Source: JBCFBK01 sp038562555 (GTDB lineage: Bacteria > Bacteroidota > Bacteroidia > Bacteroidales > Prolixibacteraceae). Taken from it: a stretch of 64,000 nucleotides of DNA. Below are positions 18,801 through 25,516 of the stretch, piece by piece (position 1 is the stretch's first letter; the number at the start of each line of letters is the position of its first letter). The stretch covers positions 62,001-126,000 of the forward strand of contig JBCFBK010000002.1 of assembly GCA_038562555.1 (NCBI GenBank), written 5' to 3'. Under the pieces are notes generated by a model. That model saw only the letters and a list, made by a program, of their open reading frames with translations. It searched no databases and had not been told where the DNA came from. The position numbers and the translations under genes were made by a program.

Positions 18801-19268
18801 TTTAACGGATATGGTAACTCCGGGAAGCGGTTCACCGGCTTCATTGGTTACCTTTCCTCTTATCGCTTTAGAAGGCTGCCCCACTGTACGCACGCCGGCT
18901 TCCTCACCCTTTCTGAATAAGGCAATTTGCCGCCCAACGATGCGGTAATCAATATTCGTTCCCTCCAGGATGTCAGTCAGAACTTCCTCAATGCCACTTT
19001 GCGACCGTTCAATCGACACTTTTTTGTCTGTCTCGATTTTTTCAGAATAAAAAAAACGATATTCACTTTGGTCTTCGATCCTTCTCAACGCCGTCTCGAT
19101 TGTTTCATTTTTCAGGGACAAAGAGAGTTTTGTTTGCTGAGACCAGGATTCTGAAGCCAGCACGGTAAATGCTGAACATAAAATAATAAAAATACTGAGC
19201 TTCATAATTTTTAGCAGTTTTATGAAGAAAAGTCCCCGCGGAACTTCCTCCAAACCAATTTTTTTCAT
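15852..19268 (-). CDS. SusC/RagA-family TonB-dependent transporter with STN domain (PUL 1)
   Basis: Outer-membrane importer of 1138 residues. Visible in order: a signal segment (about 20-45), a secretin/TonB short N-terminal (STN) domain at about 50-115 (SLKNETIETALRRIEDQSEYRFFYS), and a carboxypeptidase-D-like regulatory domain at about 135-215 (GKVTNEAGEPLPGVTISVKG). The SusC linker GLEEVVAIGYGTRQRKSITG, the plug domain (VIDGLISGTGTLN, GSRSANGVILVTTKQG) and a beta-barrel ending GFGLEVEF follow. An STN domain implies transmembrane signalling to the FecR protein encoded just upstream. The PUL context suggests mannan oligosaccharides as cargo. Confidence 0.95.
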   Translation of the reverse strand: MKKIGLEEVPRGLFFIKLLKIMKLSIFIILCSAFTVLASESWSQQTKLSLSLKNETIETALRRIEDQSEYRFFYSEKIETDKKVSIERSQSGIEEVLTDILEGTNIDYRIVGRQIALFRKGEEAGVRTVGQPSKAIRGKVTNEAGEPLPGVTISVKGTTTGTITDIDGNYSLTNLPDQAVLVFSFIGMATREIPVADKSLLNVTLKDETIGLEEVVAIGYGTRQRKSITGAIDKVNTEVFEDRPVSNAMQALQGASANLIIQQKSMNPNDNSMNINVRGVSTMSNNDPLIVIDGLISGTGTLNNLNPNDIENISVLKDAGSAAIYGSRSANGVILVTTKQGRKTGKPVVRFSSMVGYEDPDILFQPVEGWENATLRNQANVNIGNAPIYTPAQIRDLYDHRGEEYWYLNEIMQKGLQQNYNMSVSGGSENSTFMISAGYYDQESNFVGNFGMERYNFRSNQTTEYGRFKLTSFMAYTKRNDRTVAGGTGNTIINSSRIPPYYYYKFQQDGKWLINDVIGDDNTMAYLKDGGYEKKDEDNFIGSLGLDFRIIEGLKAKGLVGFDLTQHHRFRRDLKVPLYSSADLTTPVSYIHPKTMTEDYNNKKYTLSTQFLLDFDRTFNSVHHVTGLLGASNESYTFKASRIAWEYTDPDLGLPTTDDAIQNKDNKNSNGDTDETSITSAFGRAGYSYMDKYYIDATFRYDGSSKFAKDERWGFFPSVSAAWRISSESFMQDYSSSVGDLKLRASYGILGNQNVPNYSYQTVYKMKQNNYAFNNQPVPGVEFTFGNPYLTWEKSANLNIGADATFFDNSLSASLDYFNKETIDILLSPEVSTIFGSAAAKENAGKMRNRGWEATLSYQLKSGDFGHRFSLNVADSQNEITDFGGKERIDQNDQLYKLIREGEALGSYYGYKTDGYFQSFDEIAGSALPVGASVQPGDVKYKNMNTDDVIDDKDRVVLGNAFPRYTFGFTYDVSYKGFDFGFILQGVGKRDMYIRGELIEPFHSNYSYAIYQHQLDFWTPTNPDARWPRLVAPSSPSSANNWGKAGTDIYLLDGAYLRVKNIQLGYTLPKQVTSRFGVQKLRASLNAQNLLTLSKNSFIDPESSEFGNNMGGIEGVGANSARNYPTLVYYGFGLEVEF

Positions 19269-19288
19269 ATGTTTGAATTGTTAAGATG

Positions 19289-19341
19289 AATAATTTTTCA
19301 AATTATTTTTCGGGGGTGAGAAGGTTCGCGGCTTTCTCACC
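19289..19341 (-). promoter_or_regulatory. Structured leader of the PUL 1 susC gene
   Basis: Between the fecR stop and the susC start lie two inverted repeats. One is AATAATTT/AAATTATT (19289-19307, 3-nt loop). The other is GGTGAGAAGG/CTTTCTCACC (19315-19341, 7-nt loop, one wobble), which is followed on the plus strand by T6. They could shape the susC 5' leader or end antisense transcription. PUL 2 has a similarly placed hairpin. Confidence 0.45.
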
Positions 19342-19395
19342 TTTTTTGATTTTATTCCATCAGCTTTCGGAGATTTGTTACATAGGCTACAAGAA

Positions 19396-20370
19396 TTAGT
19401 TTTTTGGTTCGTGGAAAATCGTTAGTTCCCGCTTGTTTTTATCGTATTGGTAACTGACCGGCAAGGTCAGATCCATCAATTCCATTATTTCGCCTACCGA
19501 CTCCATTTCGATCGTTGCGGTCATCTGAATATCCAGTAACGACGGGTCGTCAATCCGGATATCGATATTATACCAGCGTTCGAGCCGGCTGGCCACGTGG
19601 CCCAGGGATTCATTTTTAAATATCAGTTGGTTGCGGATCCAGGCAGAATACTGGTTGGTCTCTACCTGGTGCAGCTGGATGGCATGGCTCAGGGTGTCGA
19701 TCACGGCCTGTTGACCGGGAGCTAAGGTTTCCTCCTGATTAGCCGAAGTTTTCAGCGTGATCTTTCCCCGCTCCAGGGTTACCGCAGGTTGCTCATGATC
19801 GTAAGCCATTACATTGAATGCCGTGCCCAGCACATCAACCGTAACATGCGCTGTTTCGACCTGAAACGGGCGTTCAGCTTTCTTTACATCAAAATAGGCT
19901 TCGCCGTTCAGTTTCACACGCCGGGTTTTTCCGTCAAAGGATTTTGCAAAACTTACGGATGAACCTGAATTGAGCCATACGTGGGAACCATCGGGCAACT
20001 CAAAGTCGGTTTTTGATGCCAGGGGAGTTGAAATCGTCTGCATAATCGCTGACGCTTGTTCTGCTTGCCGCAGTTGAATGAGATAGGCAATTGCCAACGG
20101 AATAAATAACAGGGCAGCCACCCGGGTCAGGTGCGACATCAGCCGGCGCGATCGCGGCATGAGAGATTCCTGACGGGCAATCTCGTCATGAACCCGCTGC
20201 AGGGTTCTTTTCAAACCGGGCGAATCCAGCTCACGGCCGTCTTTCCAGTCTTCATGCATATTGGCTTCGAGTTCCTGCTGATGCTCCGGTTTGACAAACA
20301 AGTCGGTCAGCGAGCGAAACTCGTCGGCAGTGCAATTATTCTCCAGGTACTTTTTAAAAAATGGCTTCAT
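19396..20370 (-). CDS. FecR-family anti-sigma factor (PUL 1)
   Basis: Inner-membrane anti-sigma regulator of 324 residues that would hold the ECF sigma factor and respond to the STN domain of SusC. The N-terminal cytoplasmic region (about 1-85) includes a DUF4880-like stretch. One membrane segment lies at about 88-105 (AALLFIPLAIAYLI). The periplasmic FecR domain follows (FELPDGSHVWLNSGSSV, RRVKLNGEAYFDVKK, VDVLGTAFNVMAY). The C-terminal DUF4974-type domain (LERWYNIDIRIDDPSL) is standard for Bacteroidota. The gene is transcribed toward susC and lies back to back with the sigma gene. Confidence 0.93.
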   Translation of the reverse strand: MKPFFKKYLENNCTADEFRSLTDLFVKPEHQQELEANMHEDWKDGRELDSPGLKRTLQRVHDEIARQESLMPRSRRLMSHLTRVAALLFIPLAIAYLIQLRQAEQASAIMQTISTPLASKTDFELPDGSHVWLNSGSSVSFAKSFDGKTRRVKLNGEAYFDVKKAERPFQVETAHVTVDVLGTAFNVMAYDHEQPAVTLERGKITLKTSANQEETLAPGQQAVIDTLSHAIQLHQVETNQYSAWIRNQLIFKNESLGHVASRLERWYNIDIRIDDPSLLDIQMTATIEMESVGEIMELMDLTLPVSYQYDKNKRELTIFHEPKN

Positions 20371-20475
20371 CTGTTTTTCTTCATACCAGGTAAACGCCCC
20401 ATGTTATAAAAACCCCTGCCCCGTTTTAATTTTTTTTTAATTTTGTCGTCCCGGGTGATGTCGCTCCGGAAGATC

Positions 20476-21030
20476 ATGGACAACGCAACGCTCATATCCC
20501 AGCTCAGAAACGGGAACAAACAGTCCCTGAATGAATTGTACTCCCGCTACAGTAAGCGGCTGTACGGCTTTGCCTTTGGCTACCTGAAACTGGAAGAAGA
20601 TTCACGCGATGTGGTTCAGGACGTGTTTGTAAAATTGTGGAACAGCCGCAACGAACTCCGGGAAGAAAGCAACCTGGAAGCTTTCCTTTTTACCGTGGCA
20701 AAGAATACGGTTATTTCCGTTTTTCGTAAAAAGATTTCCGAAAAGGAATACCTAAGCCAGCTACACCTGATGGTGGTCAAAAACAGCTCCGATACGGAGA
20801 AGCAGGTCGATTACAAGCTGCTGGAAGAAAAGGTGCAGCAATTAATCGGTGCACTTCCTGAACAACGGAAACGCGTCTATTTGCTAAGTAAGGAAAAGGG
20901 TTACTCCAATAAGTTGATTGCCGGGGAGTTGCAAATCTCCGTTAAGACGGTCGAGGACCATATCACCAAAGCGCGGAAATATTTAAAAGAACACCTGAAA
21001 GAATATGGGTTTCTGAGCCTCTTCCTTTAA
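20476..21030 (+). CDS. RNA polymerase ECF sigma factor (PUL 1)
   Basis: ECF sigma factor of 184 residues when started at the ATG at 20476 (MDNATLISQLRNGNKQ), which is preceded by a GGAAG-like site. An ATG at 20443 would add 11 residues and cannot be excluded. Region 2 is visible as LYSRYSKRLYGFAFGYLKLE with DVVQDVFVKLWN. Region 4 is visible as LPEQRKRVYLLSKEKGYSNK with the helix-turn-helix ISVKTVEDHITKARKYL. The gene is divergent from its presumed partner fecR, with about 105 nt between start codons. That differs from the same-strand sigma-fecR order of PUL 2. Confidence 0.9.
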   Translation: MDNATLISQLRNGNKQSLNELYSRYSKRLYGFAFGYLKLEEDSRDVVQDVFVKLWNSRNELREESNLEAFLFTVAKNTVISVFRKKISEKEYLSQLHLMVVKNSSDTEKQVDYKLLEEKVQQLIGALPEQRKRVYLLSKEKGYSNKLIAGELQISVKTVEDHITKARKYLKEHLKEYGFLSLFL

Positions 21031-21200
21031 CGAGCCATCAACACAACCGAAGTTACCAAACGTGTCAAACTGCCCCGGCTCAACAGGAACAGCTTCATCC
21101 ACTTCTCTTAATTTCAAACAAAAGATTGAAACTAAAATTAAAAGTCACAAATTTATCTTTATTTTAGTGACTCGTTTACTAACCTTCTAAAACTTCAGAA

Positions 21201-21902
21201 ATGAAAAGATTTTACCTCTCGCTCGTGTGTTTTGCGATTGCCCTGACCTCTTTTGGTCAGATTTCACCGTTTCTTGAAAAAGGCCAAAGCGGATTCGGGG
21301 TCGGCGCCGGATTGGAAAAAGGACAGCATTTTGATGGCTTTTCGGCCAAGGCAGGCGTATCCCTGAATGGCGTCTTTGATATTGAGGTGAACTACTTCCG
21401 CGATCAGATCGATCAGCAACTGGAAGAGATCACACTCCTGAAAGATGACGCCACCGGAAGTTACACCGAAATTTTATTAACCTGGTGGTTATTGCGGTCG
21501 AAAGCTTCCGATTTTATCGATGTCAATTTCGGTCTGTCGCCCGGTTTTGAGTTTGCCGGTTACGACGGTTATGAATACAACATTGGCAGCCAGCGTATGG
21601 AATATAAGGGTTATTACGGAGGAGAGCTGGGCGTATCTTCAAATGTGGTATTCAACCTTGAGAAGAACTGGAGACTGATGCCTTTTTATCTCCTCTTTTA
21701 TGAAGTAGGGCTTGATAAAGGCGAGGCCAATGCCGACGAAAGCAAAACAAACTATCACGGGTTTACCAGCAGCCTGGGTGTCACCTTATCGAAGAGGCTG
21801 GAAAAAGGAAACAGCGTGTATTTCTCTTTCCGTCAGACCTCCGACACCTATAGTCCAGGCGGCTTTTATAATGTCGAAATAGGTTACATCTTACCCTGGT
21901 AA
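21201..21902 (+). CDS. Predicted small outer-membrane beta-barrel protein (copy 1)
   Basis: No named family was recognised. The 233-residue product has a clear signal peptide (about 1-19, cut after LTSFGQ). It is followed by alternating hydrophobic and polar strands with many Gly, Tyr and Phe and ends in an aromatic residue (VEIGYILPW), all consistent with a small outer-membrane barrel. It shares the opening ISPFLEKGQSGFGVGAGLEKG and the closing block with the next gene, so the two are tandem duplicates. It is near the PUL 1 sigma factor but after a 170-nt gap and has no visible catalytic motif. Confidence 0.7.
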   Translation: MKRFYLSLVCFAIALTSFGQISPFLEKGQSGFGVGAGLEKGQHFDGFSAKAGVSLNGVFDIEVNYFRDQIDQQLEEITLLKDDATGSYTEILLTWWLLRSKASDFIDVNFGLSPGFEFAGYDGYEYNIGSQRMEYKGYYGGELGVSSNVVFNLEKNWRLMPFYLLFYEVGLDKGEANADESKTNYHGFTSSLGVTLSKRLEKGNSVYFSFRQTSDTYSPGGFYNVEIGYILPW

Positions 21903-21928
21903 TCCGTTCTTTAAAACAACAAATCGCT

Positions 21929-22630
21929 ATGAAATCATTCCTAACTGCAATTTTTTGCATCGGTTTTACACTGACGTCAACAGCTCAGATCTCTCCGTTT
22001 CTTCAAAAAGAAAAAAACGGTTTCGGACTGAATATGGGTACAGAAAAAGGATCGGGTTTTAATGGCTTATTTTTGGAATTGGGGACATCGGTGAAAGGAG
22101 TTTTCGATGCTGAACTTTCCTATTATGATCTCGGTTTTGATCAGGATGAACTGCACCTTTTGAGCGATGATGCGAAAGCCAGATACTATGAGCTGGCACT
22201 GACATGGTGGTTTTTACGATCAAAGCCGGCCTCGTTTGTGGATGTTAATCTCGGCCTGCGCCCAACATTTGAACTGAGCGACTACAGCAACTTCAGGTAT
22301 CCCACTCCCGACGGAGCCGGAGTTATCAGGTACAAGGAGTTTTACAATGCGGCCATCGGCCTGCGTTCGAATGTAGTGTTTCATCTCCCAGAGAAATGGA
22401 TGATCCAGCCGTTTTACAATGTTGAATATGAAATCGGGGAAGAAGCCGAGAAGACAGCCCAGTGGAGCGACTATAAAACCGAAAAGGGCATGATCAGCAG
22501 CCTGGGTGTTACCGTAGGCAAGGAGTTTGTAAACCAGCAAACGCTGTATGTTTCGATGCGACAGTATTCCAATTCCTATGGAATAGGTGATTACTTTGAT
22601 TTGGCGGTGGGTTATGTATTCCCCTGGTAA
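21929..22630 (+). CDS. Predicted small outer-membrane beta-barrel protein (copy 2)
   Basis: Tandem paralog of the gene 26 nt upstream, with exactly the same length (233 residues) and domain layout: a signal peptide cut near STAQ (about 20), then ISPFLQKEKNGFGLNMGTEKG, SYYDLGFDQDELHLLSDDAK, LTWWFLRSKPASFVDVNLGLRP and a C-terminal AVGYVFPW. Conserved stretches such as TWWxLRSKxxxFxDVN and SSLGVT show common ancestry. The middle has diverged, so the two may bind different partners (inference). The function is unknown. The gene ends at a convergent hairpin. Confidence 0.7.
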   Translation: MKSFLTAIFCIGFTLTSTAQISPFLQKEKNGFGLNMGTEKGSGFNGLFLELGTSVKGVFDAELSYYDLGFDQDELHLLSDDAKARYYELALTWWFLRSKPASFVDVNLGLRPTFELSDYSNFRYPTPDGAGVIRYKEFYNAAIGLRSNVVFHLPEKWMIQPFYNVEYEIGEEAEKTAQWSDYKTEKGMISSLGVTVGKEFVNQQTLYVSMRQYSNSYGIGDYFDLAVGYVFPW

Positions 22631-22638
22631 TCAAAAAG

Positions 22639-22683
22639 CAGATCCTGAGAAGAGCCGTTAAAAGCCCCTCTCAGGAAAATCTG
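22639..22683. terminator. Hairpin between convergent genes
   Basis: CCTGAGA (22644-22650) pairs with TCTCAGG (22669-22675), and the flanking CAGAT/ATCTG extends the stem across a small bulge. It sits between the barrel-protein gene and the convergent esterase gene. There is no long T tract, so efficiency is uncertain. Confidence 0.45.
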
Positions 22684-22685
22684 TT

Positions 22686-24104
22686 CTACTGTTCCCAATC
22701 GTCGGTACGGAATGATGATGCAGGAAATCCGTCGGTGTTAAAGAGTTCTCCCACAACAAAATCGTCAAAAGCGTAGCGGACGGCCACCGGCTTATCGACC
22801 ATGGGCGACACCAGGCTGATGCCGGTACCCGTAAGCGTTGCAGTTGCCGGATAAAACCGTTTATTTTCGCCGGCCACTTTAAAATTGGTCAATTCCTTTC
22901 CATAAGTCGTCAATCCTGTATTGGCGTGGTTGAAGCTAAGCTTTACAATACTTCCTTCAATCGTCATCTCTTTGAGTACCGGACCCGAATACTCAAATCC
23001 CTTCTTTCCATAGGTATTGGCTAATGCCAGATAAGCCAGGCGTTCCCCTCCGAGCTCTTTATTAGCCGGATGGATACAGGTAGCTTCACCAACATCCATC
23101 AGGCAAGCCATACCGATATTGGGAATCGCTGTCGATGCTTTAAGCTGAGCTTCCCTCAGCAGCGCAGAATTGGCGCCGTTGCCGTATACATAAGGTGCTA
23201 TCTGCATATAGTAGAACGAAAAATCTCCTATTCCCCACTCCTCACGCCAGTTTTGGATCAACCCGGGCATTAATTTTTCATACTGTTTGTACTCATTCCT
23301 GTTCGATTCTCCCTGATACCAGATCCCTCCTCTCAGGGCAAATCCGACCATGGGTTTGATCATGGCATTATAGAGGACCGTTGGTGTCTGCGGAGAAAGC
23401 TTGCCCGTCTGGTTTTTGTCGGGAACCGGGACAAAATCAAATTTCCTGATCCCGTTTTCGCTCATCCAGGGTTCAATCCGGGTGCCGCCCCAACTGGAAT
23501 TGATCAGTCCAACCGGTACATCGAGCGCTTCCTGGAGCATCCGTCCGAAGTAATAGGCCGTTGCGCTGAAGTTGGCCACATTTTCAGGAACGCATTCCAT
23601 CCATTTCCCTTCGAAATTATCAAGCGGACTCAGGCTTGTATTTTTAGTTACCGTAATCAGCCTGATCGATCTGTTCGCTGAAGTTGCTATCGTCTTATTT
23701 GAACCGATAACAGGCTGATTGCGGAATCCTTTCACCGGCATCTCCATGTTCGACTGGCCGGAGCAAATCCAAACCTCACCAATCAGCACATCGTTCAGTT
23801 TTACCTCTTTACCATCGGAGATAACAATTGAATATGGTCCGCCCGCTGCGGGGGTTTTCACCTTTAACTTCCAGTTCCCGTTGTTGTCGGCCCGTGTGCT
23901 GTAACTTTTACCATCCCAGGAGGTTTTAACACTCACGTTTTTTGAAGGGGACGCTGTTCCCCAGATGGCAGCATTGGTTTGCTGTTGCAGGACCATGTGG
24001 TCACCAAAAACAGCGGGTAATTTCACTTCAGCCTTCACCGGGGCTGTAATCAGCATTGAAATACATAGCATGCTGAAAAAAATCAAAATACGTTTGTTCA
24101 TCAT
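22686..24104 (-). CDS. SGNH-type sialate O-acetylesterase-like enzyme
   Basis: Predicted secreted carbohydrate esterase of 472 residues that removes acetyl groups from sialic acid or other acetylated sugars. A signal peptide (about 1-25) is followed by a beta-rich N-terminal domain, then SGNH blocks: the nucleophile block WICSGQSNMEMPV (about 113-125), GIWYQGESNRNE (about 260), and the Asp/His pair in LMDVGEATCIHP (about 338-349). The family name comes from sialate esterases, but many members in Bacteroidota PULs act on xylan, mannan or pectin acetyl groups, so the substrate is open. It is the last gene of the PUL 2 run, separated by about 250 nt in which no feature was recognised. Confidence 0.85.
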   Translation of the reverse strand: MMNKRILIFFSMLCISMLITAPVKAEVKLPAVFGDHMVLQQQTNAAIWGTASPSKNVSVKTSWDGKSYSTRADNNGNWKLKVKTPAAGGPYSIVISDGKEVKLNDVLIGEVWICSGQSNMEMPVKGFRNQPVIGSNKTIATSANRSIRLITVTKNTSLSPLDNFEGKWMECVPENVANFSATAYYFGRMLQEALDVPVGLINSSWGGTRIEPWMSENGIRKFDFVPVPDKNQTGKLSPQTPTVLYNAMIKPMVGFALRGGIWYQGESNRNEYKQYEKLMPGLIQNWREEWGIGDFSFYYMQIAPYVYGNGANSALLREAQLKASTAIPNIGMACLMDVGEATCIHPANKELGGERLAYLALANTYGKKGFEYSGPVLKEMTIEGSIVKLSFNHANTGLTTYGKELTNFKVAGENKRFYPATATLTGTGISLVSPMVDKPVAVRYAFDDFVVGELFNTDGFPASSFRTDDWEQ

Positions 24105-24358
24105 GTCAAATTAGATTAATCGGATATTCGTACCAAATTTCAAGGGAGGCCGTACTTTACCGAAGCTGAGCGTAACTTTCGAAACAGGCAGTGAGAGCAA
24201 AAGGAATATTTCAAAAATTATCAGTTTAGCCAGGCGGGTAAAGACGTTCATTCCATGAGTTTTTTCAAAATCATTCCAAAAATAAAAAACAATTGCGGAA
24301 TACCGGTTTAATTTATTCAAACTTCCCTGAATTATCCGATAAAATCAGGCCGCCACAG

Positions 24359-25486
24359 CTAATTCCTGTTTTGTCTGATCTTTTTGATTTGCCTGAGCAC
24401 CTGCTTATCGTTCACGTTTTTCGTTTCAAGGTAGTCGGCTGCTTTTCGGGCTATGAACAAGTTTTCATGGCCTAATAACCGAACAATCCGCTGGTCGATC
24501 ATTTCGTTCTGAACCTGCTTCGCCCGGTACAAGGCAAGAACGCCATCCAACACATTGGGACTCATTTGCAGGAGGTGAGCGGAGAATTCCAGGGTTGCCT
24601 GGCTATCCAAAGCATCGACTTTGGCCAGTCGCTCCAGTATCTTTCGTTGATTAAGATAGGCCATTTCGGGGAACTGCCGGGCGAAGGCAAGCTGTATTTC
24701 AGGATCTTCCAACAGGGAATCCGGGAGAGCCGACAATGCCTCCGTCGACAAAAGACCTTTTTCGTGCACAATGATTTCAAGAACAGTTTTTTTAAGCTGT
24801 CCGGACCATTGCAAGCGCGGTCCCATATTTTGAAGGGTCCAGAATTTATCTTCAAAATCTGCGCTTCCCAGTAGTTGTATGGCTAATTCGTCTGTTAAAT
24901 GGCCACGGGTATATTTTTGGATTTCTTTTTGCGTTTCGCCATACACCAGGTGCCAAAGCGTATAGCTGGTATAAACAGCATCGGGGACCGTTTCCTGTTT
25001 CACGGCAGCGAGGGTCGCGGCAGTGATCCCATCAACGCCTTCCCCCTGCTCTGATATCAGCTCATCCATCCGGTATTCTCCCAACACGGAGTAGGGATTA
25101 GCCAGGATTTCCTGAAGCCGCAGGTAATCGTCATCCTTAAACGGCACGTGTTCTGTCTTGCTTAAGTACTCCCCTTCGGGAAGACTAAAACCATAATACC
25201 TGCCTGTAACGGTCCAGAATAAGCGCATACTTAGCCGCCGGCACTCGCCATCAATACAGACACCGGTATTGATCATCCTGGAAAAAGAATGGATCAGGCC
25301 TGCCTTGTTGCGATAAACAAAGAGGGTATCACTTTCGATCGTATCCTGAAACGCCATCCATTCGGGATAAACAGACAACGAGTCTGCGCTGAACGACGGT
25401 GCCAGGAAAAGCCGCCGCTCCGGCGGCCGCTCCAAATCCGTACCGGACATACACACGGTTAGCATCAACAACACGACAAATCTCAT
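24359..25486 (-). CDS. Exported protein with FMN-site-like motif and helical repeat tail
   Basis: No characterised family was recognised. The 375 residues start with a hydrophobic signal-like segment (MRFVVLLMLTVCMSG). Near residues 155-185 the block GVDGITAATLAAVKQETVPD resembles the Ser/Thr-Gly-Ala-Thr site at which FMN is attached in RnfG/NqrC-type domains. The block SYTLWHLVYG follows. The C-terminal third (about 225-370) is alpha-helical with Leu-rich repeats resembling HEAT repeats. It ends 30 nt upstream of neither sigma nor sus genes but directly downstream of an FAD oxidoreductase gene on the same strand. That makes a redox partnership plausible (inference). Confidence 0.6.
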   Translation of the reverse strand: MRFVVLLMLTVCMSGTDLERPPERRLFLAPSFSADSLSVYPEWMAFQDTIESDTLFVYRNKAGLIHSFSRMINTGVCIDGECRRLSMRLFWTVTGRYYGFSLPEGEYLSKTEHVPFKDDDYLRLQEILANPYSVLGEYRMDELISEQGEGVDGITAATLAAVKQETVPDAVYTSYTLWHLVYGETQKEIQKYTRGHLTDELAIQLLGSADFEDKFWTLQNMGPRLQWSGQLKKTVLEIIVHEKGLLSTEALSALPDSLLEDPEIQLAFARQFPEMAYLNQRKILERLAKVDALDSQATLEFSAHLLQMSPNVLDGVLALYRAKQVQNEMIDQRIVRLLGHENLFIARKAADYLETKNVNDKQVLRQIKKIRQNRN

Positions 25487-25516
25487 CCAGTATGATTTAA
25501 TGACGACATCCTCTTA

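Noticed and set aside
24111..24320. 69-codon frame upstream of the esterase gene
   Set aside because: It is in AT-rich intergenic DNA, hydrophobic by composition, with no conserved block.
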